The notes beneath the pieces were generated by a model. It ran no database searches, was not told where the DNA came from, and was given only the letters and a program-made list of their open reading frames with translations. The position numbers were made by a program, and so were the translations under genes. Below, piece after piece: positions 20,843-30,481 of a stretch of DNA of 64,000 nucleotides. The DNA is from Mycosarcoma maydis (lineage: Eukaryota > Basidiomycota > Ustilaginomycetes > Ustilaginales), in NCBI RefSeq assembly GCF_000328475.2, contig NC_026489.1, positions 586,985 to 650,984 on the forward strand, in the 5' to 3' direction. How positions within the stretch are numbered: the first letter of the stretch is position 1; every line of letters begins with the position of its first letter.

Positions 20843-23800
20843 ATGCCACGATCTGCGGCATCGACGCCCGTGAAAAAGGCGATGCAGGCGCCATCAACAC
20901 CCTCACTACTCGCACAAGCCCCGTTGCTTGCACCTGCTCAGTCTACGACAACTCGATTCGCGGCAGATGCGTCAGAGGTACCAGCACCATCACCATCACT
21001 GAACAACGATCCATCCTCGAGCCACGCCGCAGCATCTGCATCTGCTGCTCCTAGCAAGAGCCGCCATCGCAAAAACAAGAAGAGCATCACCGGAATCAAG
21101 GATCACTCCTCCGAATTCTCACCCTTCCAAACCATCAGCGAGGGTCGAGTCTCGCGTCTCCCGGTCGTCTTCACTCACGATGCCGACTACTTTTTCGTCG
21201 TATCCAAGACATCGGTCCGCATCTACTCACGTACTACTGGCCAGGTCGTCTCGACCCTCTCTAGCGGACCTAGTTCTCATCTCGCTCCCATCACCGCCAT
21301 TATGATCAATCCAGCCAACCCTCTGCAGCTGCTCACTGCCTCTCTCGACGGGCGTGTCAAGGTCTGGGACTTTTTGGACGGAGTTTTGCTCTCGTCTTTC
21401 GACCTTCAGCTGCCCATCTCTGGTATGACTGCTCACGCATCAAACCCGAGCACAGTCTTTGTGATTCTCAAAAAGTTCCGCCACCGCGACGCAGAGACCG
21501 CTCCCAAGAACCTGTCCGAGATTTTGACTGCTCTCGACAGCGGTGCGCCTTTCAACAGCATCATTGGTCACTTTAATCTTGACCTCAACAGACACGCTCA
21601 CAATCTTGCATCCATGCCCAAGTTCTCTCGCGGCGCCTCGCTGCGTCCCGAATTAGTGCGAATCGCAAAGACACGAGAAGCCGTCTCGATCGGCGTCTCT
21701 CCCAACGGCGAGTGGCTCGTGGTAGTCGGCAACGACAAGGTCCAAGTGGCAAGGACCAACGATCTCGCTTCCGGCTTTACACGATTCATATCCTCTCACC
21801 CTGGATCGCACCATCACCACAAAGAGTCTCTGACCTGCATGGCTTTCCACCCCACTGACCCGACAAGACTCGTTACCGGTGACTCGAACGGCCGTATCCG
21901 CGTCTGGTATTGCCTGCAGAACAGCTTTATGGCACCCTCCAAGGCTGAAGCAGACGATGGTATGGAAAGGCATGCTCCTTCGAGCGTGTTTCACTGGCAC
22001 GCGCATGCTGTCTCTTCGTTGTGCTTCTCTCCCAATGGCGCGCATCTGTTGTCAGGAGGTGAGGAAGGTGTGTTGGTTGTTTGGCATCTCGGTGCCTCTG
22101 GCAATGCAGCCTCCAAGGAGTTTGTGCCGCGCCTCGGTGCTCCGATCGCGGCTCTCGCAGTGGCCGGCGGCCTAGACGGCAGGGAGCAGGAATATGCAGT
22201 CTCGCTCGCAGACGGGAGCATCACTTTTGTCTCTTCCATGTCGCTCAAACCCACTCGAACCTTCACGCGCATCAAAATCGATGCTTCGCGCCACCTGCCT
22301 GGCGCGTTCATCCCTGCCGACACGCCGGTTCCGCTCTCAGTACACCCTGCTAGCGGCAACCTTGTTCTCCTGGCCGGCCATCCGTCGTCGTTGCAATTTT
22401 ACGACCCAATCAAGGATGTCAACACTATGGAGCTCGAGGTGGCACCTAGCAATCGTGTCTCTCGCGCTGATGACGAGCAGATCGAGCCAACACGTGTCGA
22501 GCGCGTTCTCTTTTCTCCTTTTACCTCTTCGAAAATCGCCGAAGCAGGCGAGTGGATGGTCACTTTCGATAGTCGCAATCTGTCCGATGTGCAAGGCGAA
22601 GTTGAGGTCGTTTCTGAGTCGAGTCTCAAGTTTTGGCGATGGAACCCAGTCAACCGACGCTACACGCTCAACACGCGTATCGATCGACCTCACAACGGAA
22701 AGAGACTGACCTCGATGGTTTTTTCGCCCAGCTCGGCGCTGCTCGTCACCATTGCTTCGGACGCCAAGGTGCGTACCTGGCACGTGGCTTCACGCAAGCT
22801 CAAGTCCGGCAAGGCCGAGAGCTACTGGACTTGCCGCTCTGTATTTGGCTATCGCGACCAGACTCCCACTGCAGCTGCCTTTTCTGCCGACGGATCAATT
22901 CTTGCTATTGGCCAGGCCGGACGCGTGACGCTGTGGAACCCGGAGAGCAACCTTTTGTCGATGGTGATCTCGGCACCCGAGCTGGCTGAGGGTGTGCAGA
23001 ACCTGGCCTTTTCGGGCCGATATCTGGCTCTCGCAACTCGCACTACGGTGCTGGTGTGGGATCTGATCATGTCCCGACAGGTTTCTCGCAAAAACATCCA
23101 AGATGGGCTGCACGCTAAGCTGCTGTTGGCGGCTACTGGCTGGAATCATGCAGGCGAGCAGGAGGATCGCCCTGTCTTTACTCTGGTATCCTCGAGCGAC
23201 ACAGATGACAGAGCAGAGCACGGCTCTGTGCGTGTCGCGCAACAAGTGAAGACGGTCGTTGAGCCCGTCTCGCTTGTGTCGGACACCGAGATCGGATCGA
23301 CTTCGATCCTGACAGGCGCAACACCTGTCAGCAAGGCAGGTTCGTCCGCTAGCAGGGCTGTTTTCCGGACTGCGGTGTGTTTCGTCGCGCCCATCCCTCT
23401 GCCTGCTAGGCCTCACGCTGTAGCCCAAGAGTTTGTGGCCATCACTGAGGACATGGATCTCGTCACGTTTTGCACATCACCCTCTGCGTCCGACTCGGCC
23501 ACTGGCGGTACCACAGCTGAGAGTATTCGCGGTCTCTCGAACGTCAAGAAGACGCTCTTTCACGATCTATTTGGACCGTCGGCCTTTTACGATGCTCGTG
23601 CGGATGCGCCAGCCGATGACGATGAGCAGACGCTTAGCATATCAGCTGATGTCGATGGCGGTGCAGGCTCGGGAGTGGCGTCGCTGTTTTCGACGGCTCC
23701 TCACTTGCTGCCGCCTGCGACTCTGTTGTTCGATGCATTCTTGTCCAAGATGCTGCCTGCTGCCAACACGACGCCAGCCGTCGACAGTGCTACTGCGTTA

Positions 23801-24127
23801 GATTCGAATTCGCACGTGTTTGTCACGGACCACAAAAATGACGATGCCCAGCTAGACACCGCAATGCTGCAGGAACGAAGTGTGCAAGACATCTTGCTCG
23901 CAGATACACACGAGCTCGTCGAGCTCTTCAAAACTCAAATTGTCGTCGAAGACGGCGTTTCCAAGTCACCAGCCAAAGTCAATGGCACCAACACGCCAGC
24001 GGCATCCACACCGGTCAAGAAGGCTCAGGTCAACGGGTTTGCATCCACCACCCCTGTGTCGATAAACAAGACTACTCCAGCTGATCCAGCTGATGCTGCA
24101 ACACCTCTCAGGAAGCGCAAGATGTGA
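20843..24127 (+). CDS. UTP17: U3 snoRNP-associated WD40 protein Utp17/Nan1 (WDR75 family)
   Basis: 1094 residues, one exon, starting at MPRSAASTPVKK; the frame is open a little further upstream but without an ATG. The family is part of the t-UTP subcomplex that starts assembly of the small-subunit processome on nascent pre-rRNA in the nucleolus. A basic head (KSRHRKNKKS, about residue 75) is followed by two seven-blade-like WD40 propellers. Visible repeats include LLTASLDGRVKVWDFLDG, RLVTGDSNGRIRVWY, HLLSGGEEGVLVVWHL and LVTIASDAKVRTWHV. The LDGRVKVWD...LLSSFDL stretch matches WDR75 closely. The C-terminus has a Thr/Pro-rich linker and ends in a basic LRKRKM that could be a nuclear signal. 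Other WD40 UTPs (Utp4, Utp12) have a different order of conserved blocks. Confidence 0.85.
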   Translation: MPRSAASTPVKKAMQAPSTPSLLAQAPLLAPAQSTTTRFAADASEVPAPSPSLNNDPSSSHAAASASAAPSKSRHRKNKKSITGIKDHSSEFSPFQTISEGRVSRLPVVFTHDADYFFVVSKTSVRIYSRTTGQVVSTLSSGPSSHLAPITAIMINPANPLQLLTASLDGRVKVWDFLDGVLLSSFDLQLPISGMTAHASNPSTVFVILKKFRHRDAETAPKNLSEILTALDSGAPFNSIIGHFNLDLNRHAHNLASMPKFSRGASLRPELVRIAKTREAVSIGVSPNGEWLVVVGNDKVQVARTNDLASGFTRFISSHPGSHHHHKESLTCMAFHPTDPTRLVTGDSNGRIRVWYCLQNSFMAPSKAEADDGMERHAPSSVFHWHAHAVSSLCFSPNGAHLLSGGEEGVLVVWHLGASGNAASKEFVPRLGAPIAALAVAGGLDGREQEYAVSLADGSITFVSSMSLKPTRTFTRIKIDASRHLPGAFIPADTPVPLSVHPASGNLVLLAGHPSSLQFYDPIKDVNTMELEVAPSNRVSRADDEQIEPTRVERVLFSPFTSSKIAEAGEWMVTFDSRNLSDVQGEVEVVSESSLKFWRWNPVNRRYTLNTRIDRPHNGKRLTSMVFSPSSALLVTIASDAKVRTWHVASRKLKSGKAESYWTCRSVFGYRDQTPTAAAFSADGSILAIGQAGRVTLWNPESNLLSMVISAPELAEGVQNLAFSGRYLALATRTTVLVWDLIMSRQVSRKNIQDGLHAKLLLAATGWNHAGEQEDRPVFTLVSSSDTDDRAEHGSVRVAQQVKTVVEPVSLVSDTEIGSTSILTGATPVSKAGSSASRAVFRTAVCFVAPIPLPARPHAVAQEFVAITEDMDLVTFCTSPSASDSATGGTTAESIRGLSNVKKTLFHDLFGPSAFYDARADAPADDDEQTLSISADVDGGAGSGVASLFSTAPHLLPPATLLFDAFLSKMLPAANTTPAVDSATALDSNSHVFVTDHKNDDAQLDTAMLQERSVQDILLADTHELVELFKTQIVVEDGVSKSPAKVNGTNTPAASTPVKKAQVNGFASTTPVSINKTTPADPADAATPLRKRKM

Positions 24128-24825
24128 AATCCAAGTCCTTTCCCCTGCGTACACAATAGGATAGATGCGTGAATTGCACATGCTTGAAAGTGTGCGAATA
24201 GTCGTGAGTGTTGGTTGATTCATCGCATCTATAGCGGGGCAACAGAAATGTTCATGATCAACCTAAGTTGATGCCGGCCAGTACGTACTGTCTCTGTTTG
24301 GGCGCCAATAAGCACGGTCAAAGTGGTTCTTGATTCGAGCTGCAGTCACCAGCAACGAGGTGTCATCATGGCTTACTTTGCTCGGGAGCAGCAAGCACAC
24401 TTTGACTAGCCGTGTCCCTCTACGTCGACGGCTTTCGAGGCTCACGCCTAAGCGAGCATCTTGGAGGACCTAGGATTCCAACAGAAGCGCGCGCGGATTA
24501 ATATCCATTCGTGATTAGATTTCCGTTGGCGCTTGTGCTCTACTTGCAGCAACGCATCCTGGAAACAGAAAAAATCGTGAATAACCTAGTCACGAGTCAC
24601 GAATCCAGTGTTGAGATATATCCGATCCAGCGTTTACATGTGCGTTGGCAGTAGTGTAGCATCATGTCTCGTAGCTGCCGCTGATAGTCGTGGGTCAAGG
24701 CGAGAGAGTGACCAAGACTGTGTCCGAGGAAACGTATAAAGAGAGCAAGGAAGTGCAGCAACCCGCTTTTGCGAAGATGTGGTCACGCTACACCAAATTG
24801 TCTCTCACACAACAGCATCGACATC
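24128..24825. other. Spacer and promoter of the tautomerase gene
   Basis: No gene recognised. Three TCACGA/TCGTGA cores lie at 24575, 24590 and 24597. TATAAA at 24735-24740 is about 85 bp upstream of the tautomerase ATG. Confidence 0.5.
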
Positions 24826-25658
24826 ATGCCCCTCCATCGTACGTTGCCATCTCTGAACAAATCGCATAAGCACAAAGTGTATGCATCACGCTAATGCTGC
24901 AACGCTGATCATCGCTCTTCTCACCACTCTCTCCGTTGCTGCAATCGAGCACAGGCATTTACGCTCCACCGGGGCTCTTCAGCAAAGATGAAAAGCGAGA
25001 GCTGGTCAGCAGCATTGCTGATATGTAGTAGGTGCCAGTTCTGCTTCCAGCGATCTCATGCATTGTACTCTGACTGACGAGAGCGCTGCAATCGCCACGT
25101 CAAAAATGATGATCACAGCATCGGCGTTGGACTACCTGCCTTCCTCGTTATCACACTCTTCTGCCCCATCGACGGCGAGGAGGACTTCTTCATCGGCAAG
25201 CAGAGCCATGCCGAAAGAGCTCAAAGTCAAGGCAAGCCTTTCGTCCGAGTGGTTTCGCAACATCTTGCGCGTACAGTCGATGGGAAAGAACGCAGGCTGT
25301 CCCTAATCCAACGACTCGAAGATAGGTTCCGAGGTGTGTTCGAGGCCAAAAATTGCGAATGGGAGGTGAGTACATGTGGTGGGAGCAGGTCCACAGATGG
25401 GCCAGCACACGCTGTCCGCGTGCAAATTGCACCTCGCATCCACTGACGCATTGATCCCTGCTCACATCTCAACTGCATTGACTGAAACAGATCCACATCG
25501 AAGAGCCACCGGCCGACCTCTGGCACCTGAACGGGCTCAGCTACCCGGCACCAGGTACTGAAGCCGAGGCCCAATGGAAAGCGGCCGACAAATCAGTGCC
25601 GTACGAGGGTCCAACGATCGCAGATCATCTCGCTCAAAAGTATGCCGCCTCCTCGTAA
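24826..25658 (+). CDS. Tautomerase-superfamily protein (cis-CaaD-like), 4 exons
   Basis: Exons 24826-24838, 24955-25027, 25119-25365 and 25491-25658 join through GT-AG introns to 166 residues. The first exon encodes only MPLHR, so the residue after Met is the Pro1 that acts as the catalytic base in this superfamily. The joined start reads MPLHRIYAPPGLFSKDEKRE. The central strand is LPAFLVITLFCPIDGEEDFF, and GKPFVRVVSQHLART follows, as in fungal putative oxalocrotonate tautomerases. The C-terminal half has the conserved EIHIEEPPADLWHLNG. The length, roughly twice that of 4-OT monomers, fits the cis-3-chloroacrylic acid dehalogenase-like group, which contains two beta-alpha-beta units. The natural substrate is unknown. 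The exon structure is inferred from protein continuity. Confidence 0.85.
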
Positions 25659-26619
25659 AGTGCTCGTCACTCTGTGCCACAATCGTGTTGGCTGCCCGCT
25701 GTCATTTGGAGCTGCTCGAATCACATGTTGATGTGCCATTCAAGTCGTCAGTTCTGGATCACATCTACAACACTTTGGACTTCGAATCGTGGCATTCTAC
25801 TGCGCCCCCCAAAAGTTGCCTGTGGAGTGCGATTGTTGCTACAATTGTGAATGACAAGGCAGGAGCACCGAGGATTGAGAGAGATGAGGATGTCCGTGCG
25901 AAATTCAGAGTCACAAAGTGAAACAGAGGCTTAGCAAGCTGCCCCGGCGAATCGTGAATTGTGAATTCTCGATTGCGGCAATAAGTTGTTGGCTGTCCGG
26001 AAATAAGTTATGGGTGGCACCTTTATTTGACAGATTCACGATCTGCTACTCGTGACTGCCGTTGTGTCACTTGCCCCAGCTCGGCTCTGCAACATGGTCA
26101 GGCTGCTCACGGCTCTCGCCTCACTTTCGCCTGCATTCGTGATTCGACCCTGGAGCCGACTGCGACGTCGAAGCACTCACGACTAGCATCCGCTTGCAAG
26201 CACGGAGATGGTCCTGCTGTGAAACCTTATCCACTGACTCATGTCCTCGCATCCTCTTTTATTTTCTCTCTGACACCTTGTGCTAAGCAGCGATTGCTGT
26301 AGCGGCACACTTTGACATCCGAATCGCGTTGCTCAGCTTCGGCATCAAGCTCGGTCCGAACAAATTGGACTTACCGTCCTGTTAGCTGGTACATTCCGTC
26401 TTTGGATGACTGCCACAGTCCGGCTTGAATTCCTTACCCGAAGCACTGATTCTGCTCCACTTGACACCTCGTAGCTAGCACACTGGCCCTGGCTACCTTG
26501 TTGCCTTATTGCCTTGTTGCCTTGTTGCCTTGTTGCCTTGTTGCCGCCTTTTTACGAAACCACCATCAATCCGTCTCATCACCACCTTAGACTCAGCCCT
26601 CAGCGGCTAGCTTGTCATC
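25659..26619. other. Promoter region of the Zn2Cys6 factor
   Basis: No gene. CGTGAAT/CACGAT motifs at 25952, 26035, 26056 and 26138, and an octamer tandem repeat at 26496-26547 just before the leader. Confidence 0.5.
26496..26547. repeat. Octamer repeat (TTGTTGCC)n, about 6 copies
   Basis: Near-perfect 8-bp units, one variant (TTATTGCC), ending about 70 bp before the transcription-factor ATG. Confidence 0.85.
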
Positions 26620-29328
26620 ATGGTTGTGACCGCCGCTTCATCCAACGCTGACAAGCCCCGTACCATAAACCGTTCCTGCATTCAATGTCGAGAACGCAAG
26701 ATCAAATGCGATCGTCTTGATCCTTGCAATCACTGTGTCTCAAAAGGTATGGGCAACGAATGCAGACACGAGCTGCGAAAGAAGAGGGCAAAGAACAAGC
26801 GTCCCTTTCCCAAACGCAAGAGCCGCATCGCTGTTTCTTCGTCATCAACCTACAATCTCACTTCAACCGCTCAACCAAGCCGGTCCAACGCCAGTCCAAA
26901 ACGGTCACCGTTGGCTTGGGCTGAACGACCCATGACATCTGTATCGCAGCACAGCGAGCAGAGTCAAACACCATCCAGCAGTTCCGGTCGTGTCATTACT
27001 CCCAACACGTCGTCCTCCTTACATGGCTATGTCAATCCTGCAAAGTTCGGCTGCTCCAACACGGTATCATCGCTGCCGAAGCCCTCCTTGCCCTCCTCCT
27101 ATCGCGACTCTCAGAATGGAGGCTATTCCGACACGGGAGATGCAAGCATCGATGACTCAGACGGCGATGGGTACGAATCTCAACCCGACGATCGCCTTCA
27201 CCTGATCGAGGCTGATCAGCTGATGCATATCAAGAGTGCACCACTGTACAGGTGTCCTTTTGCCCTCAAGGACGTCTACGCCGAGTGGCGCGCCATGCCA
27301 GTCGAGAATCGTCGTAGTCTGATCCAAGAGATTCGCTGCGCTCTACCGAGTCTAGCTCAGTCACTCCGTCTGCTGCATGATGTCTATGTGCAGCGCCTGC
27401 AATCCATCCAGGGTAACATTGTTCACGTCCCCACGATCCAGGTGGTGCTGACCGAGATGCTAAGCGAGCCAGACTTCGAACAGCGCGACCGCTATGCCTT
27501 TGGCCATATTACCACAGCCCTCATGGTGATCTTTTGTTCGCTAAGATACGCTCCGCTCGACCGCACCTATACCTGGGGCCGATCTTCCAGCACCGGCTCT
27601 CCGGTCGAGCCGCTTAGACAGAAGGAAATGCGACAACGAGAGCGCAAGATTTTTTCCCTCGTCAAGCGCATCCAACACTTCGAGTCAAGCTTTGCTTTCG
27701 GAAGTGTTGCGGAGCTTCAGACGGCTGTACTGATGCTGGAATGCGGCAAAGGCTCGGCAGCCTATCAGGACATGCTAGCTGATTGTGCTGTTCGCTCTGC
27801 CATGCGCATGCGCATCCATCGTCTCGGATCATTCGAAAGGTTGCATGGAACCAAAATTCGCCCTCAGCAAGTGATCACAGTGGAAATGGCCATTCGCTGC
27901 TGGTGGTCACTCGTCCGACGCGACTGGAGCCAGAGCAACAAGAATCGCTCGTATCGCATCTCTCCTTTGCAATTCAACACACGGCAGCCTTTGAATCTGT
28001 TCGACGATGAACTTTTGCAGATCCCTTGTCGCCGATCGCACCTTCGCTCTACTTGGACTCCGGTGAGCTATTCATTTGCAACCACTGACTTTGCGATCAT
28101 GACCCGAACGCTGGTCGATCAAGTCAACTCGCAATGCGATCTCGATGACGGGCCCGACTCTGCACAGGGATGGGGCCTAGCCTCGGTGTTTGGACAGCGA
28201 CTCTCTGCCGTCCAGCGCGACTCGCTCGATCGTATGTTCCAATCGCTCGTTGCCTCTTTTCCTGCGCATTACTCGCTCGAAGCGCGCTACGAGGTGATCG
28301 GTCTTGTCGATGTCGAGAGATGGCTGTTGCATCAAAGGCTCTTTCACCTCTTCCTTACGCTGCACATGCCGCTTGTTTCCGAGGCTACGCGACCGCACGG
28401 TAGCCTCATGTACATGGCCGGTCACATTCTCGATATCCAGGAAAAGGTGGCCGATATCTGCACCCGCCTCGACAATTGTCATCTGCACACGCTGCAAACG
28501 CTGCGTGCGTGTCTGGTGCTGCTCCTCGATCTCTTTTTTGCGCAGACGCCCGTCAACATTAGTGGCCTCTCGCGGCTCATGACTCGCAGAAAGATCACGG
28601 CTGCACTGGAAAAAATCCCTACAGACGTAATTCCGAGCACAAGCAAGCTTCTGATTCGACTGGTGCATCAGCTGCTTAGCCTGGAGAATCAGCAGCATCA
28701 GCTACAGTTCGGCGTCGACGCTTCCGCCGGCGATGCACACTTGAGTCAAGCTGCTGCTGCAGACGAGACGCCACTTCTAGATGCGGCCGGACTGCTCCAT
28801 CGTTGGCATGCCACTTGCCAAATTCTCGATGTGCTGCTCAACGAAGGTTACTGGCGCTCACTCCGTAAGAACCTGCGCGAGCTCGATCAGGACTCGCTGA
28901 TTCCGGACTGGCTGCGAAAATCGTTGGGCGACGAGTTCGAAGATCCGAGCCGGATTGCACCGGCGCAAGAAGAGTCTTTGCTAGCAACAACGCACGTTTC
29001 CACTGCACAGTCAGCCACATCAGCACTGTCTGCATCTTCTCTTGCGCCTGAAACGAAAACAGAAGCTCCTTATGCCACCTCGTCGCAGGCGGCGTTACCT
29101 TCATTTGACAGTGCTGATCTTTCGCTTACATTCGATCCAAAGCTACTGAACAATCTCGACGATCTCAACGTCCTAGACTTGCAAACTGCCGGCGAAACGT
29201 CTCAACTGCCTCAACTCGACTTGGATCTCATCGGTTACCAAGACTTTGAAGGTTTTGGCAATGCAAGCCAGTCGGTTGACTTTGCAAAAATGCTCAATGA
29301 ATGGCGCGTCGAGGTTCCGCTGGCTTAG
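26620..29328 (+). CDS. Zn2Cys6 fungal transcription factor
   Basis: 902 residues, one exon. The binuclear zinc cluster is at the N-terminus: Cys20, 23, 30, 36, 39 and 48 in CIQCRERKIKCDRLDPCNHC with the last Cys in KGMGNEC. Basic residues follow immediately (ELRKKRAKNKRPFPKRKSR), which can serve as DNA contacts and nuclear signal. Residues 70-190 are Ser-rich linker. The rest contains the middle-homology region of fungal regulators, for example FAFGSVAELQTAVLMLECGK and AVRSAMRMRIHRLGSFERLHG (about 365-410). The C-terminal 120 residues are acidic and hydrophobic (LLNNLDDLNVLDLQ, LPQLDLDLIGYQDFEGFG), resembling an activation domain. The regulated pathway cannot be read from the sequence, and its convergent neighbour PEX11 is not evidence of a target. 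Confidence 0.92.
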   Translation: MVVTAASSNADKPRTINRSCIQCRERKIKCDRLDPCNHCVSKGMGNECRHELRKKRAKNKRPFPKRKSRIAVSSSSTYNLTSTAQPSRSNASPKRSPLAWAERPMTSVSQHSEQSQTPSSSSGRVITPNTSSSLHGYVNPAKFGCSNTVSSLPKPSLPSSYRDSQNGGYSDTGDASIDDSDGDGYESQPDDRLHLIEADQLMHIKSAPLYRCPFALKDVYAEWRAMPVENRRSLIQEIRCALPSLAQSLRLLHDVYVQRLQSIQGNIVHVPTIQVVLTEMLSEPDFEQRDRYAFGHITTALMVIFCSLRYAPLDRTYTWGRSSSTGSPVEPLRQKEMRQRERKIFSLVKRIQHFESSFAFGSVAELQTAVLMLECGKGSAAYQDMLADCAVRSAMRMRIHRLGSFERLHGTKIRPQQVITVEMAIRCWWSLVRRDWSQSNKNRSYRISPLQFNTRQPLNLFDDELLQIPCRRSHLRSTWTPVSYSFATTDFAIMTRTLVDQVNSQCDLDDGPDSAQGWGLASVFGQRLSAVQRDSLDRMFQSLVASFPAHYSLEARYEVIGLVDVERWLLHQRLFHLFLTLHMPLVSEATRPHGSLMYMAGHILDIQEKVADICTRLDNCHLHTLQTLRACLVLLLDLFFAQTPVNISGLSRLMTRRKITAALEKIPTDVIPSTSKLLIRLVHQLLSLENQQHQLQFGVDASAGDAHLSQAAAADETPLLDAAGLLHRWHATCQILDVLLNEGYWRSLRKNLRELDQDSLIPDWLRKSLGDEFEDPSRIAPAQEESLLATTHVSTAQSATSALSASSLAPETKTEAPYATSSQAALPSFDSADLSLTFDPKLLNNLDDLNVLDLQTAGETSQLPQLDLDLIGYQDFEGFGNASQSVDFAKMLNEWRVEVPLA

Positions 29329-29734
29329 CACTTTGAAATTGTTGCGATGCAATGTTTGATGGGGCTCAATCGTGATCGTTGTCGCAGCTGTCCAGATGGT
29401 CCCAACGTAGTGTTTACCAAGCAAGTGTTGTACTTCTCCATTGTGCGTCCTGTGCATTTCAGGGTTTCAACATCGAATTCAACAGCGAGTGTGTGGTGAG
29501 ACTCGCTCTCATTCTGTGTCGGCAAACGTACTCGCCAAGCGTTGGCGGTTGATACAGTCTGATGGTCAAGATAGGAGGTGTTCGTCGAGCCACAACATTG
29601 CGACCTGAGGCAGCCGTAGATGATGGCGGAAACGGCGTAGGTGGTATTCATCTCGGCATGATACATTGGAGAGGCAGTCAAAAAGAGTTTCGCAACCGAA
29701 CGTGTCGTATCCGTGATGGGCGTCCGTAGTGCAC
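29329..29734. other. Convergent spacer between the Zn2Cys6 factor and PEX11
   Basis: 3' flanks of both genes; nothing distinctive. Confidence 0.5.
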
Positions 29735-30481
29735 TTACTTGGACTTGGCTACGGAGCCGTTGACCGCCCTCCACTGGGTGCGAGCGCCCATGATAGAGGA
29801 GGCGCAACCGGCTAGGCCCAAGATTCCCTCGTCGAGGCCAAGAATGTCGGCGCCAGTAGCAGGGATCAACCAGTCGAGCGCGTCCTGCGTCATCTGGTAT
29901 CGAACCGCCGCCTGTTCGGTCGAGATTTGCGCGATCTCAATCTTGCGCTCTGCTTCCTTCTCTGCGGTAGCTCGAGGACGCTTGGCGCTGGCAGCGCGTT
30001 GTTGGAGAACGTAGGTCTTGTAGCTTCCCGAAGCGAGCGAGAAAGTGAGACCGAGCAGCCAGAATCGAGCCGCGTTCTTCGAGATCTTGTCGGCAGTTGC
30101 TTTTTCGAACGTGTAGACCTTGGCGCCGTGGATCCATTGAAGTGTGTCGAGGATGAGATAGAATCCATAGCCAAGCTGTCGACCAATGGCAGCGTACGAG
30201 ACGACAGGGTCCTGGATGGTGGTGGCCTTGAGAGCGGCCTGGAAGTGCTCGAGGAACTTTCCGACACGCATGAGTTTACGGCTGAGACCAAGCTGCGACT
30301 TGAGAGCGGTCAGACGAGCCACAGTCTCTTTGGTAGCGCCCTTGCGGTACTCGTACCACGCGAGAAATCGAGCTGCATACTGGATGGTACGGTAGGTCTT
30401 GTCCCTACCGACGGTGGTCGACCAGAATCGCAGCAGCTGCGAGAGGTAAGGGTGCAAGATCACCTGCTGAAGGGCTGACAT
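29735..30481 (-). CDS. PEX11: Peroxisomal membrane protein Pex11
   Basis: 248 residues, one exon. Pex11 tubulates and divides peroxisomes and is induced when they proliferate on fatty acids. The family N-terminus is clear in LRFWSTTVGRDKTYRTIQYA and ARFLAWYEYR, followed by the amphipathic-helix region LSRKLMRVGKFLEHFQAAL (about 70-90). Hydrophobic segments lie around GYGFYLILDTLQWIHG and near the C-terminus in DILGLDEGILGLAGCASSI. The charged loop with TAEKEAERKIEIAQ lies between. Length fits the fungal norm (about 230-250). The stop codon overlaps a donor-like AAGTAAGT, but the conserved C-terminus is complete, so no extra exon is proposed. Functionally it fits with the isocitrate lyase 22 kb away, though the two are not linked in expression by anything visible. 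Confidence 0.95.
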   Translation of the reverse strand: MSALQQVILHPYLSQLLRFWSTTVGRDKTYRTIQYAARFLAWYEYRKGATKETVARLTALKSQLGLSRKLMRVGKFLEHFQAALKATTIQDPVVSYAAIGRQLGYGFYLILDTLQWIHGAKVYTFEKATADKISKNAARFWLLGLTFSLASGSYKTYVLQQRAASAKRPRATAEKEAERKIEIAQISTEQAAVRYQMTQDALDWLIPATGADILGLDEGILGLAGCASSIMGARTQWRAVNGSVAKSK

